This document shows positions 25,587 to 34,761 of a stretch of DNA of 64,000 nucleotides, one piece after another. The position numbers and the translations under genes were made by a program. The notes below the pieces were generated by a model. That model had not been told where the DNA came from and searched no databases. It saw nothing but the letters and a program-made list of their open reading frames with translations. Within the stretch, counting starts at the first letter, position 1; each line of letters begins with the position of its first letter. Origin of the DNA: an uncultured Draconibacterium sp. Its GTDB lineage: Bacteria; Bacteroidota; Bacteroidia; Bacteroidales; Prolixibacteraceae. Location: assembly GCA_947492175.1 (NCBI GenBank), contig CANLMQ010000001.1:62001-126000 (forward strand), in the 5' to 3' direction.

Positions 25587-28409
25587 TCAGAGTTGACCTT
25601 GAAGACTCTTTGGTTCAAAAATAATGTCCACAACGTCGGCATCTTTCAGGAACGTGCGTGCTGCCTTTTCTATGTCTTTTGTTGTCACACGGTCGAGAAT
25701 AGCATCGTAATATTCCGGATCAAGCATATTTTCTCCAGTGTCGTAATAAGTTTGCAGAACGTTTAACCAGTAGCTATTTTTTTCATCCTGGTGTTCTGCA
25801 TTTTTCTTCATGTTCAGAACCACTTTATCCAAATCGGCCTGTTGTACATTCTTCTGCACCTCATCAAGTTCCGCCAATACCAGCGATCTTAAATATTCGG
25901 CTTTTGCAGGATCACAATCAAAACGAATCTCCATTCCCAGCCTGCTTTGCGGAATTATTGAGGCAGAACTTTTCACGCCAACTCCATAAGTTCCGCCCTC
26001 TTTTTCCCGGATGTTTTCCATAAAACGAAGGTCGAGTACAGATTTTAAGATGCTGTGGTAAATAACAGTTTCACGCGAGTATTTCGCCTCCGCATTCATT
26101 TTCATATAAACCGATGATTTATTTCTCGAAGGAAGACCAATTCGGTAGGTATTTTTTCCTTTTGGAAAATAATGTCCGTTATCCACCCACATTTCCTTTT
26201 CGCCTGTACTGCTGATCGATCCGATGTACTTTTCAACCAGCGGTTTTACTGATTCAGCATCAATATCGCCAACAATAAAGAAATAGAAATCACCGGCGTT
26301 GGAGAAACGTTCCCGGTATATTTGCTCCATACGTTCGAAACTCATCTTGTCGAGATAGTCCTCATTAAACTTCAACGCTCTTGGATTTCCATCAGCCAAT
26401 ATCGTACTAAGGGTATCCTTAACCATGTCGCCAACCGATTTTACCTTGTTCTCCAGATTTTTGTAATTCCGCTCCATTTGGTTATCGTACTTTTCTTCGT
26501 CGAAACGCGGTTGCTCGAAACGCATATAAACCTGTTGCAACATGGTTTCAACATCTGCCGTAGTTGAACTGGCTGAAATAACTTCGATATAAGGTCCTAC
26601 TTTAAAAGCACTGCTTGCTGATTTTCCAGCCATTACTTTTTTATAGGAAATCGGATCCAGTTCGCCAATTCCAAAGGTCTTTACAAAACTGTTAACGGCA
26701 ACTGCAGAAGGAAGATCTTCTACCCCGTACACTGAGGTACCTCCATAACTTTGCGCAGTAAAACGCACCGAATTTTTCTGAAAATCGGCAAAACGATAAA
26801 TCACTTTGGCACCGTTCGACAGCGTCCATTCCACCGCATCAAATTCTTCTAATGCTTTTTCATTTACAATTTTACCGGGTTCTGGTTTTACCGCCAGTAA
26901 TTCGGCATTGGCCGGAGTATGATCATTGTAGGCTGCCAAATCGCTTGATTCTACATTCGAAATAACCGCCTCAATTTCTTCCTGTGTTATTAAATCGGTC
27001 TCTGAATTTGCCGGACCAATCACCGTATAATACCTGTTTTTATCGCTCAGGGATTTCGTCGCTACTGCCGACACTTCTTCAAGTGTGATTCCCGGAATTA
27101 CTTCTTTTGCAAACTGATAACTGAATTCAGATTCAGCTAATGAAGATCCTTTAAGATAAACACTTTTCAGTGCTTTGCCGTAGCTATCAGACGAGATCTG
27201 GTCGCGCTTTTTGTAGCTATTTTCAGCACCAGCAAGTATATTCAGTTTCGTTCTTTCGAGCTCACTTTCGGTAAATCCGTCGTTGATTACCTGTTGCAAA
27301 ACTGAATAAACTTCTTCGAAAGCAGTTGCCTCTTCTCCTTCCCTAGCGGTAGCACTAACTTTAAATAATTTATATTCCCTCAGTAAACTGCCAACCTGAA
27401 CCTTAGCACCCAAAAACGGGGCATCGCCACTTTGTGTTATTTCAGAAAAACGTTGACGAATAAGGCTGTTAAATATGCGCTCGATATACGTTTCCCTCAG
27501 ATGAGCCAATGTTCCATCGGAGTGATACTTATGGCGAACATTTAGAGAAACAGTAACGTTTTTAACATCGCGGTCGGTGGCTACAGCATACATTGCTTCG
27601 TCGTTATCAGGAATGGTATCAGCCACATTACGCGGTACCGGATTTTCGATAGCCGGGATAGGTGAAAACAAATCAATCACCTGTTTCTCTATCGCATCAA
27701 CATCGATATCGCCCACTATTGCAATGGCCTGTAAATCGGTGCGGTACCAGTCGTGGTAAAAACTACGAATTTCTTTTGGATCGAAATTTTGTATCACATC
27801 CAACTCACCTATTACATCGCGGTCGGCATATCTTGAACCGTTATATATTGTGGGTGCCAGTTGGGCACTGATCCTAAAACCTGAATTTCGGCGAAAGCGC
27901 CACTCCTCTGTAATCACACCACGTTCGGCATCCAGTTCTTCTTCCGTGAGCGCCAAGCCGTCGCACCAGTCACGCAAAACAATTAAACACGAGTCCACCA
28001 ATCCGTCAACGGCTGTTGGCACTTTACTAATGTTATATACAGTTTCATCGGTTGTGGTGTAGGCATTTATATCTTTTCCGAATTTCACGCCGTTACGTTC
28101 AAGCATATCAAGCATGGTTTTAGCCGGAAAAGTCTCGGTGCCATTAAAAGCCATGTGTTCCAGAAAGTGAGCAAGGCCATCCTGTTCATCCGATTCTAAG
28201 ATGGCTCCAACATTCTGATAAATGTAAAAGCTGGCCCGTTTTTCGGGTACTTCGTTGTGCTTAATATAGTATGTCAAACCGTTTGGCAACACGCCGGTTC
28301 GGATGCTTGGATCGAGAGGTATCTTTTGCGACAAATCAGAAAACTGTTGCGCAAATAAATTCAGGCTCAACAGAACGAGCCCGCTCAGTATCAAAAAAAA
28401 TCTATGCAT
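25587..28409 (-). CDS. Secreted M16-family zinc metallopeptidase (second copy)
   Basis: 940 residues with signal peptide MHRFFLILSGLVLLSLNLFA. The zinc motif HFLEH is at residues 81-85 and the third ligand in ERGVITEEWRFRRN; the C-terminal inactive repeat shows REKEGGTYGVGVKSS. It is a clear paralogue of the protein at 16788-19604: the phrases HFLEHMAFNGTE, YHDWYRTDLQAIAIVGDIDV and DADVVDIIFEPK are nearly shared. Last gene of an operon led by three thioredoxin-fold proteins (48-bp gap). M16 enzymes cut peptides rather than folded proteins, so prior disulfide reduction by its neighbours would make sense (inference). Confidence 0.93.
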   Translation of the reverse strand: MHRFFLILSGLVLLSLNLFAQQFSDLSQKIPLDPSIRTGVLPNGLTYYIKHNEVPEKRASFYIYQNVGAILESDEQDGLAHFLEHMAFNGTETFPAKTMLDMLERNGVKFGKDINAYTTTDETVYNISKVPTAVDGLVDSCLIVLRDWCDGLALTEEELDAERGVITEEWRFRRNSGFRISAQLAPTIYNGSRYADRDVIGELDVIQNFDPKEIRSFYHDWYRTDLQAIAIVGDIDVDAIEKQVIDLFSPIPAIENPVPRNVADTIPDNDEAMYAVATDRDVKNVTVSLNVRHKYHSDGTLAHLRETYIERIFNSLIRQRFSEITQSGDAPFLGAKVQVGSLLREYKLFKVSATAREGEEATAFEEVYSVLQQVINDGFTESELERTKLNILAGAENSYKKRDQISSDSYGKALKSVYLKGSSLAESEFSYQFAKEVIPGITLEEVSAVATKSLSDKNRYYTVIGPANSETDLITQEEIEAVISNVESSDLAAYNDHTPANAELLAVKPEPGKIVNEKALEEFDAVEWTLSNGAKVIYRFADFQKNSVRFTAQSYGGTSVYGVEDLPSAVAVNSFVKTFGIGELDPISYKKVMAGKSASSAFKVGPYIEVISASSTTADVETMLQQVYMRFEQPRFDEEKYDNQMERNYKNLENKVKSVGDMVKDTLSTILADGNPRALKFNEDYLDKMSFERMEQIYRERFSNAGDFYFFIVGDIDAESVKPLVEKYIGSISSTGEKEMWVDNGHYFPKGKNTYRIGLPSRNKSSVYMKMNAEAKYSRETVIYHSILKSVLDLRFMENIREKEGGTYGVGVKSSASIIPQSRLGMEIRFDCDPAKAEYLRSLVLAELDEVQKNVQQADLDKVVLNMKKNAEHQDEKNSYWLNVLQTYYDTGENMLDPEYYDAILDRVTTKDIEKAARTFLKDADVVDIIFEPKSLQGQL

Positions 28410-28457
28410 TATTTGTTAATTTTTGAATCAATAAAGTGTGAAAAATCATTGCCACAT

Positions 28458-29825
28458 TTAGTATTTACCATTTACGGCAATTGTCATCAGGTCTTTGCCC
28501 TGTTGCATTTGTTCGAGTTCGAATTGAACGTTTACTTTCTTTTTCTCTGTAGTTGGAGTTTTTGCCAGGGCGGTTGTTTTCAATTCTATAGCCTCTGCAG
28601 TTTCTCCTTGTTTATAAAGCAAATTGGCCTGTAAGTTTTCAACCGTATATTTTCCGGGAATCAACTGGCAACAATAGTCTATCCAATTAGACAATCGGGT
28701 GTAATCGGCGTCAGTTTCAGCAAACTGCAGATAAAGATGCCCGGTTTTAACAATCTCTTTTACAAGCGAATTTGCCTGTCTGCCTTCTTTGTACTTTTTT
28801 TCATAAAATTCGTACTGGATACTTTCATTACCCTCATTGGCCCTCAGATAACCTTCGTAAAAGTCACGGTCTTCCTGTTTAATGTTCTCCAGCGATTTTG
28901 CATTCATCAGACTATCAACATAGGCTGCCGCCTGTAGCCTAAATGCAGGGTAATCTTTTTTAAGCAAACTGTACTCCATTTCGTAATAGCCCAGCTTTTT
29001 ATCGCGGTCGCTCTTCAGTTGTAATTCGCGACTTGCGTTTATATAAGCCCGCATCAGTTCGGGGCTTTGTATTTTATAAGCTTCCTTAAGTGTCGATTGA
29101 ATCATCAGGTTTTTTATCCTCGACAACCTCTTCTCCTCTTGTTGGTCTGCTGCTTTTATAAAAGTATCATAGTTGGTATCCAATATCTCTTCTGCTTTTC
29201 CACCACACAACAGGGAACGCTGATTTTTAAGCAGAAAATGCATCATCTCTGCGCTATTTTCATCGATCTCAGTCTGAACCTCCAACCAGGATTCAATTCC
29301 CTGATTTGGATTAACGCCAAACTCCACCATTTTACGACAATACATCTTCAGAAAAGCTTCGTCGTTGAGCTTGTTCGGGAACATGGTCTGCAACGTCTCA
29401 AGGTTGTATTCGGCACCCAACGACTTTATTGCCATATTACCAAATCCCACCATATCTTTTCCATGGCTGCTTCCGGTTCCGCGGTAAATCATATTCCCGT
29501 CACCGTCGACAAACATCAGCGTTGGATAGGCATTAACTTCGTATTTTTTAGCTGCGTCGAATCCTTCTTTTTCAGCATCGAGCTTTATGTTAATAAAGTG
29601 ACTATTGTAAAACTCGCCAACAGCTTTTTCCTTGAATGGACCGGCTGCAAGTTTTTTACAAGGAACGCACCACTGCGTGTAAAAATCGATAAAGACGAGT
29701 TTATCCTGTTGTTTGGCTTGTTGAACAGCCTCTTCGAAAGTGATGTGCTGAAATTCAATTCCCTGCGAAAAACCGAACTGGCTAAACACCAACATCACCA
29801 ACATGATTACAACTGATTTTCTCAT
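28458..29825 (-). CDS. Secreted thioredoxin-fold protein with helical C-terminal domain (third of three)
   Basis: 455 residues. Signal peptide to about residue 20 (MLVFSQFGFS). Thioredoxin domain at about 25-150 with active site YTQWCVPCKKL (cysteines near 53 and 56) and cis-proline AYPTLMFVDGDGNMIY. The remaining 300 residues are predicted helical, with TPR-like ending QANLLYKQGETAEAIELKTT. It resembles the product of the first gene in this operon more than the middle one (shared GIEF-HI start and IKLDAEKEG). It sits 62 bp after the middle gene and 48 bp before the M16 gene. Confidence 0.85.
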   Translation of the reverse strand: MRKSVVIMLVMLVFSQFGFSQGIEFQHITFEEAVQQAKQQDKLVFIDFYTQWCVPCKKLAAGPFKEKAVGEFYNSHFINIKLDAEKEGFDAAKKYEVNAYPTLMFVDGDGNMIYRGTGSSHGKDMVGFGNMAIKSLGAEYNLETLQTMFPNKLNDEAFLKMYCRKMVEFGVNPNQGIESWLEVQTEIDENSAEMMHFLLKNQRSLLCGGKAEEILDTNYDTFIKAADQQEEKRLSRIKNLMIQSTLKEAYKIQSPELMRAYINASRELQLKSDRDKKLGYYEMEYSLLKKDYPAFRLQAAAYVDSLMNAKSLENIKQEDRDFYEGYLRANEGNESIQYEFYEKKYKEGRQANSLVKEIVKTGHLYLQFAETDADYTRLSNWIDYCCQLIPGKYTVENLQANLLYKQGETAEAIELKTTALAKTPTTEKKKVNVQFELEQMQQGKDLMTIAVNGKY

Positions 29826-29887
29826 TCTCTTTATTTTTTCGGTTTCAATAAACTATTTACTTGCTCGCGGATTAACTTCAAAATCAA

Positions 29888-31222
29888 TTAAAATACAGTA
29901 ATCTTTTCGCCTGATTTCATTAATTCGATATCGGCCAGAATTCCTGTACTCTTACCGTGGTCTTTTGTATCGTTTAATGCAATTTCGTATGCCTCCTCTT
30001 TTATTTCGATTGCTTTGGCCTTATCGTTTCCAAAAAGGTAAAGGATATTGCCATAGTCGCTCATGGTAGTTGCATCGCCGGGAAGCAGATCATAAGCCGT
30101 TTTCATCCACGCCACCACTTCTGATTTTTCTTCGTCGCTTACAACAAATTTTGAATAACTATTTACCAGGCCGGTAATGGTTTGTGCCTCGCGAAATGCA
30201 TAAGGTCTTGTTGCAAGTGCCTGCACATCTCCTTCTTTTCTCCGTTTTAAATTGTCTAGGTAAGCATCCCTCAGTTTCTGAACGTCAAGCGAATTGATGT
30301 AATTCACAATATCGTCGTGTACCATCGCTTTGTATTTCTCTCCTTCTCCTGCATTCAGGTAATAATAAGTGTAAGCACGTTTTCGCGTTTCGTCAGAACG
30401 TTTTACGCCGGCTTCAACTGCACGATCGAGCGCGATATCAAGAATGGTAGTATCTTTTTTAAGGATGGCATAATCGGTTGTTTTTTCCACCATCGAACGT
30501 GGTAATTTCTGAAACTTTGCACGAACGTCTTTCCGCACATAAAGTTTCCATATCTCAGAACCTAAATTTCGCTGAACAATTTCATCGGCAATGCCACCAA
30601 AAACGATTTCCTGGTAGTGTTGCGCCAGAAACTCAACCATTTCCTTATCGGTTTCTTTCATGCTTGTCTGAATTGACAGGTAGTGCTCCAACACTTCGGT
30701 ATAATTTGTCGATTGACTTCTGGCCAGAATATCGAGGTACTTGCGAACAAATTTTTCGTCGTTCTTTTCGCTTACATAACGCTCTGCCAAACGCCCAACA
30801 CTGTTACTGTCGTTGGCATATTCAAGTGCCAGTTTCACCTCTTTCATAAAAGCATCCTTTTGCATATAGGCTCCAAAACGGTAAACCACCAAACCATCGC
30901 CATCGATAAAAACATAACCGGGCAATGCAGTGATACCATAACGGCGTTTGATCATTGGGCCTTCACCGCGCTCAACATCCACTTTTAAAGCAATCAGGTT
31001 TTCGTCGAAAAACTTGCCAACTTCTTCATCCTTAAAAACGGTTGAAGCCATTTTCTTACAAGGGCCACACCAAACCGCGTATCCGTCGATAAACAAAATT
31101 TTGTTCTCGTCTTTGGCTTTTTTAATTGCTTCTTCCAGGCTGCTATGCTCGAAATTAATTCCTTGTGCTGCTGCTGAAAGTGAAACAGCGAATAGAATCA
31201 GTATTGTGTATATAAATTTCAT
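29888..31222 (-). CDS. Secreted thioredoxin-fold protein with helical C-terminal domain (second of three)
   Basis: 444 residues, signal peptide ending SLSAAAQ (residue 20). Thioredoxin domain with YAVWCGPCKKM (cysteines near 52 and 55) and cis-proline ALPGYVFIDGDGLVVY. The helical C-terminal domain of about 290 residues ends with IKEEAYEIALNDTKD. It is the most diverged of the three copies: the LDAEKEG segment is replaced by VDVERGEG and its active site has the classical CGPC dipeptide, so its redox potential and partners may differ. Middle gene of the operon; gaps 31 and 62 bp. Confidence 0.85.
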   Translation of the reverse strand: MKFIYTILILFAVSLSAAAQGINFEHSSLEEAIKKAKDENKILFIDGYAVWCGPCKKMASTVFKDEEVGKFFDENLIALKVDVERGEGPMIKRRYGITALPGYVFIDGDGLVVYRFGAYMQKDAFMKEVKLALEYANDSNSVGRLAERYVSEKNDEKFVRKYLDILARSQSTNYTEVLEHYLSIQTSMKETDKEMVEFLAQHYQEIVFGGIADEIVQRNLGSEIWKLYVRKDVRAKFQKLPRSMVEKTTDYAILKKDTTILDIALDRAVEAGVKRSDETRKRAYTYYYLNAGEGEKYKAMVHDDIVNYINSLDVQKLRDAYLDNLKRRKEGDVQALATRPYAFREAQTITGLVNSYSKFVVSDEEKSEVVAWMKTAYDLLPGDATTMSDYGNILYLFGNDKAKAIEIKEEAYEIALNDTKDHGKSTGILADIELMKSGEKITVF

Positions 31223-31253
31223 CTGCTTAAATTTTAATTTTTAGGACAAGGCA

Positions 31254-32594
31254 CTACTTTTTTAAATCTTCCAGTTCTTTTTCAACCCTGCTGCGTACTC
31301 TGCTGTTCTCAGGAATTTTGTTTAAAGCTATTTCTTTGTATTCGATGGCTTCTTTAATTTTGCCCTGTTTTTTCAGTACATCCGAACGCAATTCATCCAT
31401 TTTATAATCGCCGGGAATCAATTCCGAACCGTAATCGATCCATTTATACAACTGTTTGTAATCCGACTTTTTCTCGGCACAGTACCGCAAATAATAACGC
31501 GCCACGCGGTTAATGATGTTTGTTTGCTCCAGTGCTTCCCTGCCTTTTTCCAGTTCTTTCAACCTCGCATTTCCCATCAAACTTGGCCGATATCTTGTTT
31601 CCTTATATTCTTTGTAGTAGGCTGCATCATCCAGTCTGATCTGCTCCCGCGATTTGGCGTTCATCACACTGTCTAGATAAACCGTGGCCACTTTCCTATA
31701 CTCATCATACTCTTTAGCCAATAACAGATAGTCCATTTCGTAGTCCTTCAGGTCGCTTACATTCTTTTTATCGTCAGGATATTTTTTCCATGTATCGATG
31801 TACAAACGCATTAACTCCGGATCTTTCTGCATGTAAGCCTGCTCCCTGGTATTTTTAACGATCGCGTATTTCAGGTTCTCGAGTTTTATTTCCTCCGCTT
31901 TTGTTGCGATATCCATGTATTCGTCGAAGTTGGCATAAAGAATAGCCTCTCCTTTTCCGCCCACAATCAGGTATTTAAAGTGCTCCATCAGATACTCCAT
32001 CATGTCCACATCGTCTTCCTTTATTTCGATCTGAATTTTCAGCCAGTCATCAATTGCAGCAACCGGATATTCTTTATAACCGATCATTTTGTCGATGTAC
32101 ATTTTCAGGAAACGTTCGTCATTATTCCCGCTTTCGTATTGTTTTTTCAGATCTGAAAGACTGTATCCATTACTCAGGGCGTTCACCGCGTCGGTGGCCA
32201 TTTGCAGGGTTCCTGAAATGCCTTTTGCGCCGGTGGCTTTATAAACCATTTCGCCATCGCCATTCAGAAACATAAGAGTTGGATAAACGTTAACACCGTA
32301 CTGGCGGGCTGCTTCACGGCCTTCTTTTTCGGCGTCGAGCTTTACGTTAATAAAATCGCGGTTGTAAACGTTTCCTACTTTTTCGTTCGGGAAAACACCT
32401 TTTGCCATTCCCTTGCACGGAGCACACCAAACGGTATAAAAATCGATAAATACCATTTTATCTTCGGCTTTGGCTTTATCAAGCGCTTGTTCCAAACTAA
32501 TGTGCTCGAATTCGATGCCCTGTGCAAAGCTTTTCCCTTGAACAAAAAATACAAGTACTGTGAATAATAGAATAATCTTTTTCAAATCTTTCAT
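31254..32594 (-). CDS. Secreted thioredoxin-fold protein with helical C-terminal domain (first of three)
   Basis: 446 residues with signal peptide ending KSFAQ (residue 25). Active site YTVWCAPCKGM (cysteines 57 and 60), then VKLDAEKEGREAARQYGVNV and cis-proline VYPTLMFLNGDGEMVY. The C-terminal helical part ends with a TPR-like segment (KKQGKIKEAIEYKEIALNKI). It is the first gene of the thioredoxin/M16 operon and has its own upstream ECF-type element at 32660-32688, 66 bp before the ATG, separating this operon from the susCD operon although both run on the same strand. Confidence 0.85.
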   Translation of the reverse strand: MKDLKKIILLFTVLVFFVQGKSFAQGIEFEHISLEQALDKAKAEDKMVFIDFYTVWCAPCKGMAKGVFPNEKVGNVYNRDFINVKLDAEKEGREAARQYGVNVYPTLMFLNGDGEMVYKATGAKGISGTLQMATDAVNALSNGYSLSDLKKQYESGNNDERFLKMYIDKMIGYKEYPVAAIDDWLKIQIEIKEDDVDMMEYLMEHFKYLIVGGKGEAILYANFDEYMDIATKAEEIKLENLKYAIVKNTREQAYMQKDPELMRLYIDTWKKYPDDKKNVSDLKDYEMDYLLLAKEYDEYRKVATVYLDSVMNAKSREQIRLDDAAYYKEYKETRYRPSLMGNARLKELEKGREALEQTNIINRVARYYLRYCAEKKSDYKQLYKWIDYGSELIPGDYKMDELRSDVLKKQGKIKEAIEYKEIALNKIPENSRVRSRVEKELEDLKK

Positions 32595-32659
32595 TTTAAC
32601 CTCGTTTATATGATATCGTAAAATGTAGTTGTTTGTTACAATAAACGTTTCATAATAGA

Positions 32660-32688
32660 GACCCCAAAAATTGCCTATACGGGTGACA
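32660..32688 (-). promoter_or_regulatory. ECF-type promoter element before the thioredoxin/M16 operon
   Basis: On the minus strand TGTCACCC (plus 32681-32688), 18 nt, then GTC (plus 32660-32662). This matches the elements before both fecR genes and before the gene at 44711. The upstream half is also one arm of a perfect palindrome (32681-32702). Confidence 0.55.
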
Positions 32689-32702
32689 AAGTGTTGTCAC
32701 CC
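32681..32702. repeat. Perfect 9-bp palindrome containing two divergent TGTCACCC words
   Basis: GGGTGACAA, four nt (AGTG), TTGTCACCC. The minus-strand arm belongs to the ECF-type element above. The plus-strand arm has no GTC at 16-18 nt, so it may instead serve as an operator half-site, or be chance. Confidence 0.5.
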
Positions 32703-33257
32703 TTACGAACCCGAAACTCTCGCTTTCATTGGTATTAACATTACATTTAGAACTTTCAGGGCGGGAATTTCGCAAAACTAGTTTTAGTCGCAACACTCAA
32801 GCACAAAACATAAACAACTGTTATAATGCCACTTACAAACCCCACCATTCATCAACACTAAAAGTGAAGTATAAAAACACCCGTTTGGGAACACAATCAA
32901 CTGTCGAACTTAGTCTTTTGTTAAACGGCATGCACCAGCCGATTTTAGCCGTACATTAACGTATCATTAACAGGAAAAGGAAGTATTTTTTAAGTTGGTG
33001 TCACCCTTAGGAAAATCCTGTAAGGATTTGAATCTAGTAACAAATCTCAAAAACAAGAGAAAGGAACCCGGTACGGGTTCGATAATATCTGTAGTTACAT
33101 TTTCGACTATACCTCAATAAAAAATCAAACCCGTACCGGGTTTAGTTTTATCGTAATAGGCATTGTTACCATAATCGAATCCCTTTGGAATATAATCTCA
33201 TGTTAACTTCAGATTGCTTCTCCGTCCGTTGACGGAGTGAAGCGGACGAAGCCATCT
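32703..33257. other. 555-bp intergenic region with several palindromes, no gene seen
   Basis: Between the thioredoxin operon promoter and the end of the susCD locus 2 operon. Contents: a further TGTCACCC word (32999-33006), two short palindromes GAACCCG-GTA-CGGGTTC (33064-33080) and AAACCCG-TAC-CGGGTTT (33127-33143) that can also pair with each other, and a hairpin CTCCGTC-CGTT-GACGGAG (33220-33237) directly after the last gene. No convincing reading frame or RNA gene. Confidence 0.6.
33117..33143 (-). terminator. Intrinsic terminator of the susCD locus 2 operon
   Basis: On the minus strand the stem AAACCCG-GTA-CGGGTTT is followed by GATTTTTTATTG, a good U-tract. It lies about 115 bp past the last gene of the operon. 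Confidence 0.65.
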
Positions 33258-34703
33258 TTACTCCGAAACCAGCGCTTTCAGCAATCGTTCGGTAATACCA
33301 CTTGATGGCCGGAGCACGTTGTTGTAGACCAATTTTCCTTCGGGATTGATAATGGAAAAATGCGGAACCGCGGTAACTCCCAGTTCTGAATACAGTTTTT
33401 GCTTTTTATCACAGAACAGATGTGTTCCTTTTGGCTTATATTTCAGCACGTAATTGGTCCACTTTTGTTGGTCCTCGACGTTATCCACCGAAACACGAAT
33501 AAATTCAACCGGATAATCCTGCAACCTGTTTTCCAATTCATCAAAATACGGAACTTCCAGGCTTGACGGCCCCGACCAGGTTGTCCATACTTCCAGGTAA
33601 ATCCATTTGCCAAGGTAATCGCTTAAGCGAGTTGAATCGCCGTAAACATTTATAGCCTGAAATTCGGGAAATTCGCTACATTCAGTCGTTGCATATTCAG
33701 CATTTCTTACAGCAGATTGAACTTGCTCAAGTAAAAATTCTTTCCATTGTCCACCATAATTCTCGATCGCCTCAATATATTCGGGATTCGAATCTTCCTG
33801 AAATACTAAAGACAACAGATTACCGCTTACAATATAATCTTTGATAAATGGATTTTCGACATAATCGGCTAAACGAATCTCGTTCAAAATGTATTCTTTT
33901 CCATTGCCGAGCAGATGTTTAGGATCGTTTATACGCAAATAATCAATGTAAGCATTTAATACCCGTCGGTAATAACCTGAATATATTGCTTCATCAATGG
34001 TTGAATCTTCGAGTGTTTCCTCAAGCAGTTTTAACTCATTCTCCGAATACTTTTCATAAGTCTGCGTTTGGCGAATTTTTAAACCAATCTCATTCTGAAT
34101 CCGGTAATATTTATTATCAATTTCAATAAACCGGATAAAAGCAGAGGAATGGTTTGGAAACTTGCTTTTGAAATCGGCAATCAGCCCACCTGTGCCAGTA
34201 TAAATCCCGAGGTACGTTAGCACCACAGGTTCTTCTTTTCCACTTTCAGCTTTAAAAGAATCCAATTCTGTTCTTTTCTTCCGAATTTTCGATCGTTCTT
34301 CTCTTATTTGCTGAAGTAACTCATTTTGTGCGACAACCAAGGTATCGCCGCTAAAAACAACATGATCACCATCAACATGAATATGTATTGAATCGCCCGG
34401 TTCCAGATAGCACCATAAATATTCGGTACTTGCTGGTGTTGAAAGGTAAAGCAGTTCGGGGACTTTGGTCGTTTTTTCGATATGAATAACTCCTTCGCGG
34501 TCTTTTGCATTTAACTCCGATCGTTCCCAAAGATTAAAAAGGCCTTTGATGCCTACCTTATTATCTTCGCGATTTGCAGAAGTTAATGTTACAGTAATTT
34601 TATCGGAAACCGGTTCTGTTTTACTGCACCCGATAAAAAGTAACAGCAACAAGGCCGGAAGTACTCCCTGCGAAAAAATTGTATTTGCAATTTTACCTCT
34701 CAT
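33258..34703 (-). CDS. TlpA-family lipoprotein with both active-site cysteines replaced, locus 2
   Basis: 481 residues. Lipobox LLLFIGC with Cys near 26; beta domain at about 35-125; long helical middle; thioredoxin fold at about 345-481. At the place of the active site it reads YLEVWTTWSGPSSLEVPYF, with serines at about 377 and 380 where TlpA proteins have cysteines (compare WATWCGPCKQESPYF in the locus 1 protein). The codons there read TCG and TCA. The rest of the fold is kept, including AVPHFSIINPEGKLVY with the cis-proline. It is therefore unlikely to do thiol exchange and may be a binding or structural component. Last gene of the susCD locus 2 operon. Confidence 0.82.
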   Translation of the reverse strand: MRGKIANTIFSQGVLPALLLLLFIGCSKTEPVSDKITVTLTSANREDNKVGIKGLFNLWERSELNAKDREGVIHIEKTTKVPELLYLSTPASTEYLWCYLEPGDSIHIHVDGDHVVFSGDTLVVAQNELLQQIREERSKIRKKRTELDSFKAESGKEEPVVLTYLGIYTGTGGLIADFKSKFPNHSSAFIRFIEIDNKYYRIQNEIGLKIRQTQTYEKYSENELKLLEETLEDSTIDEAIYSGYYRRVLNAYIDYLRINDPKHLLGNGKEYILNEIRLADYVENPFIKDYIVSGNLLSLVFQEDSNPEYIEAIENYGGQWKEFLLEQVQSAVRNAEYATTECSEFPEFQAINVYGDSTRLSDYLGKWIYLEVWTTWSGPSSLEVPYFDELENRLQDYPVEFIRVSVDNVEDQQKWTNYVLKYKPKGTHLFCDKKQKLYSELGVTAVPHFSIINPEGKLVYNNVLRPSSGITERLLKALVSE

Positions 34704-34761
34704 TTTATGAACACAGGTATTGCTATGGCTTGCTTGATTTTGTTACTTAAGTTCCTGTTAA

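Noticed and set aside
32729..32959. 76-codon plus-strand frame in the intergenic region
   Set aside because: No ribosomal or promoter signal, unremarkable composition and no recognisable family; the region is better explained by regulatory palindromes.
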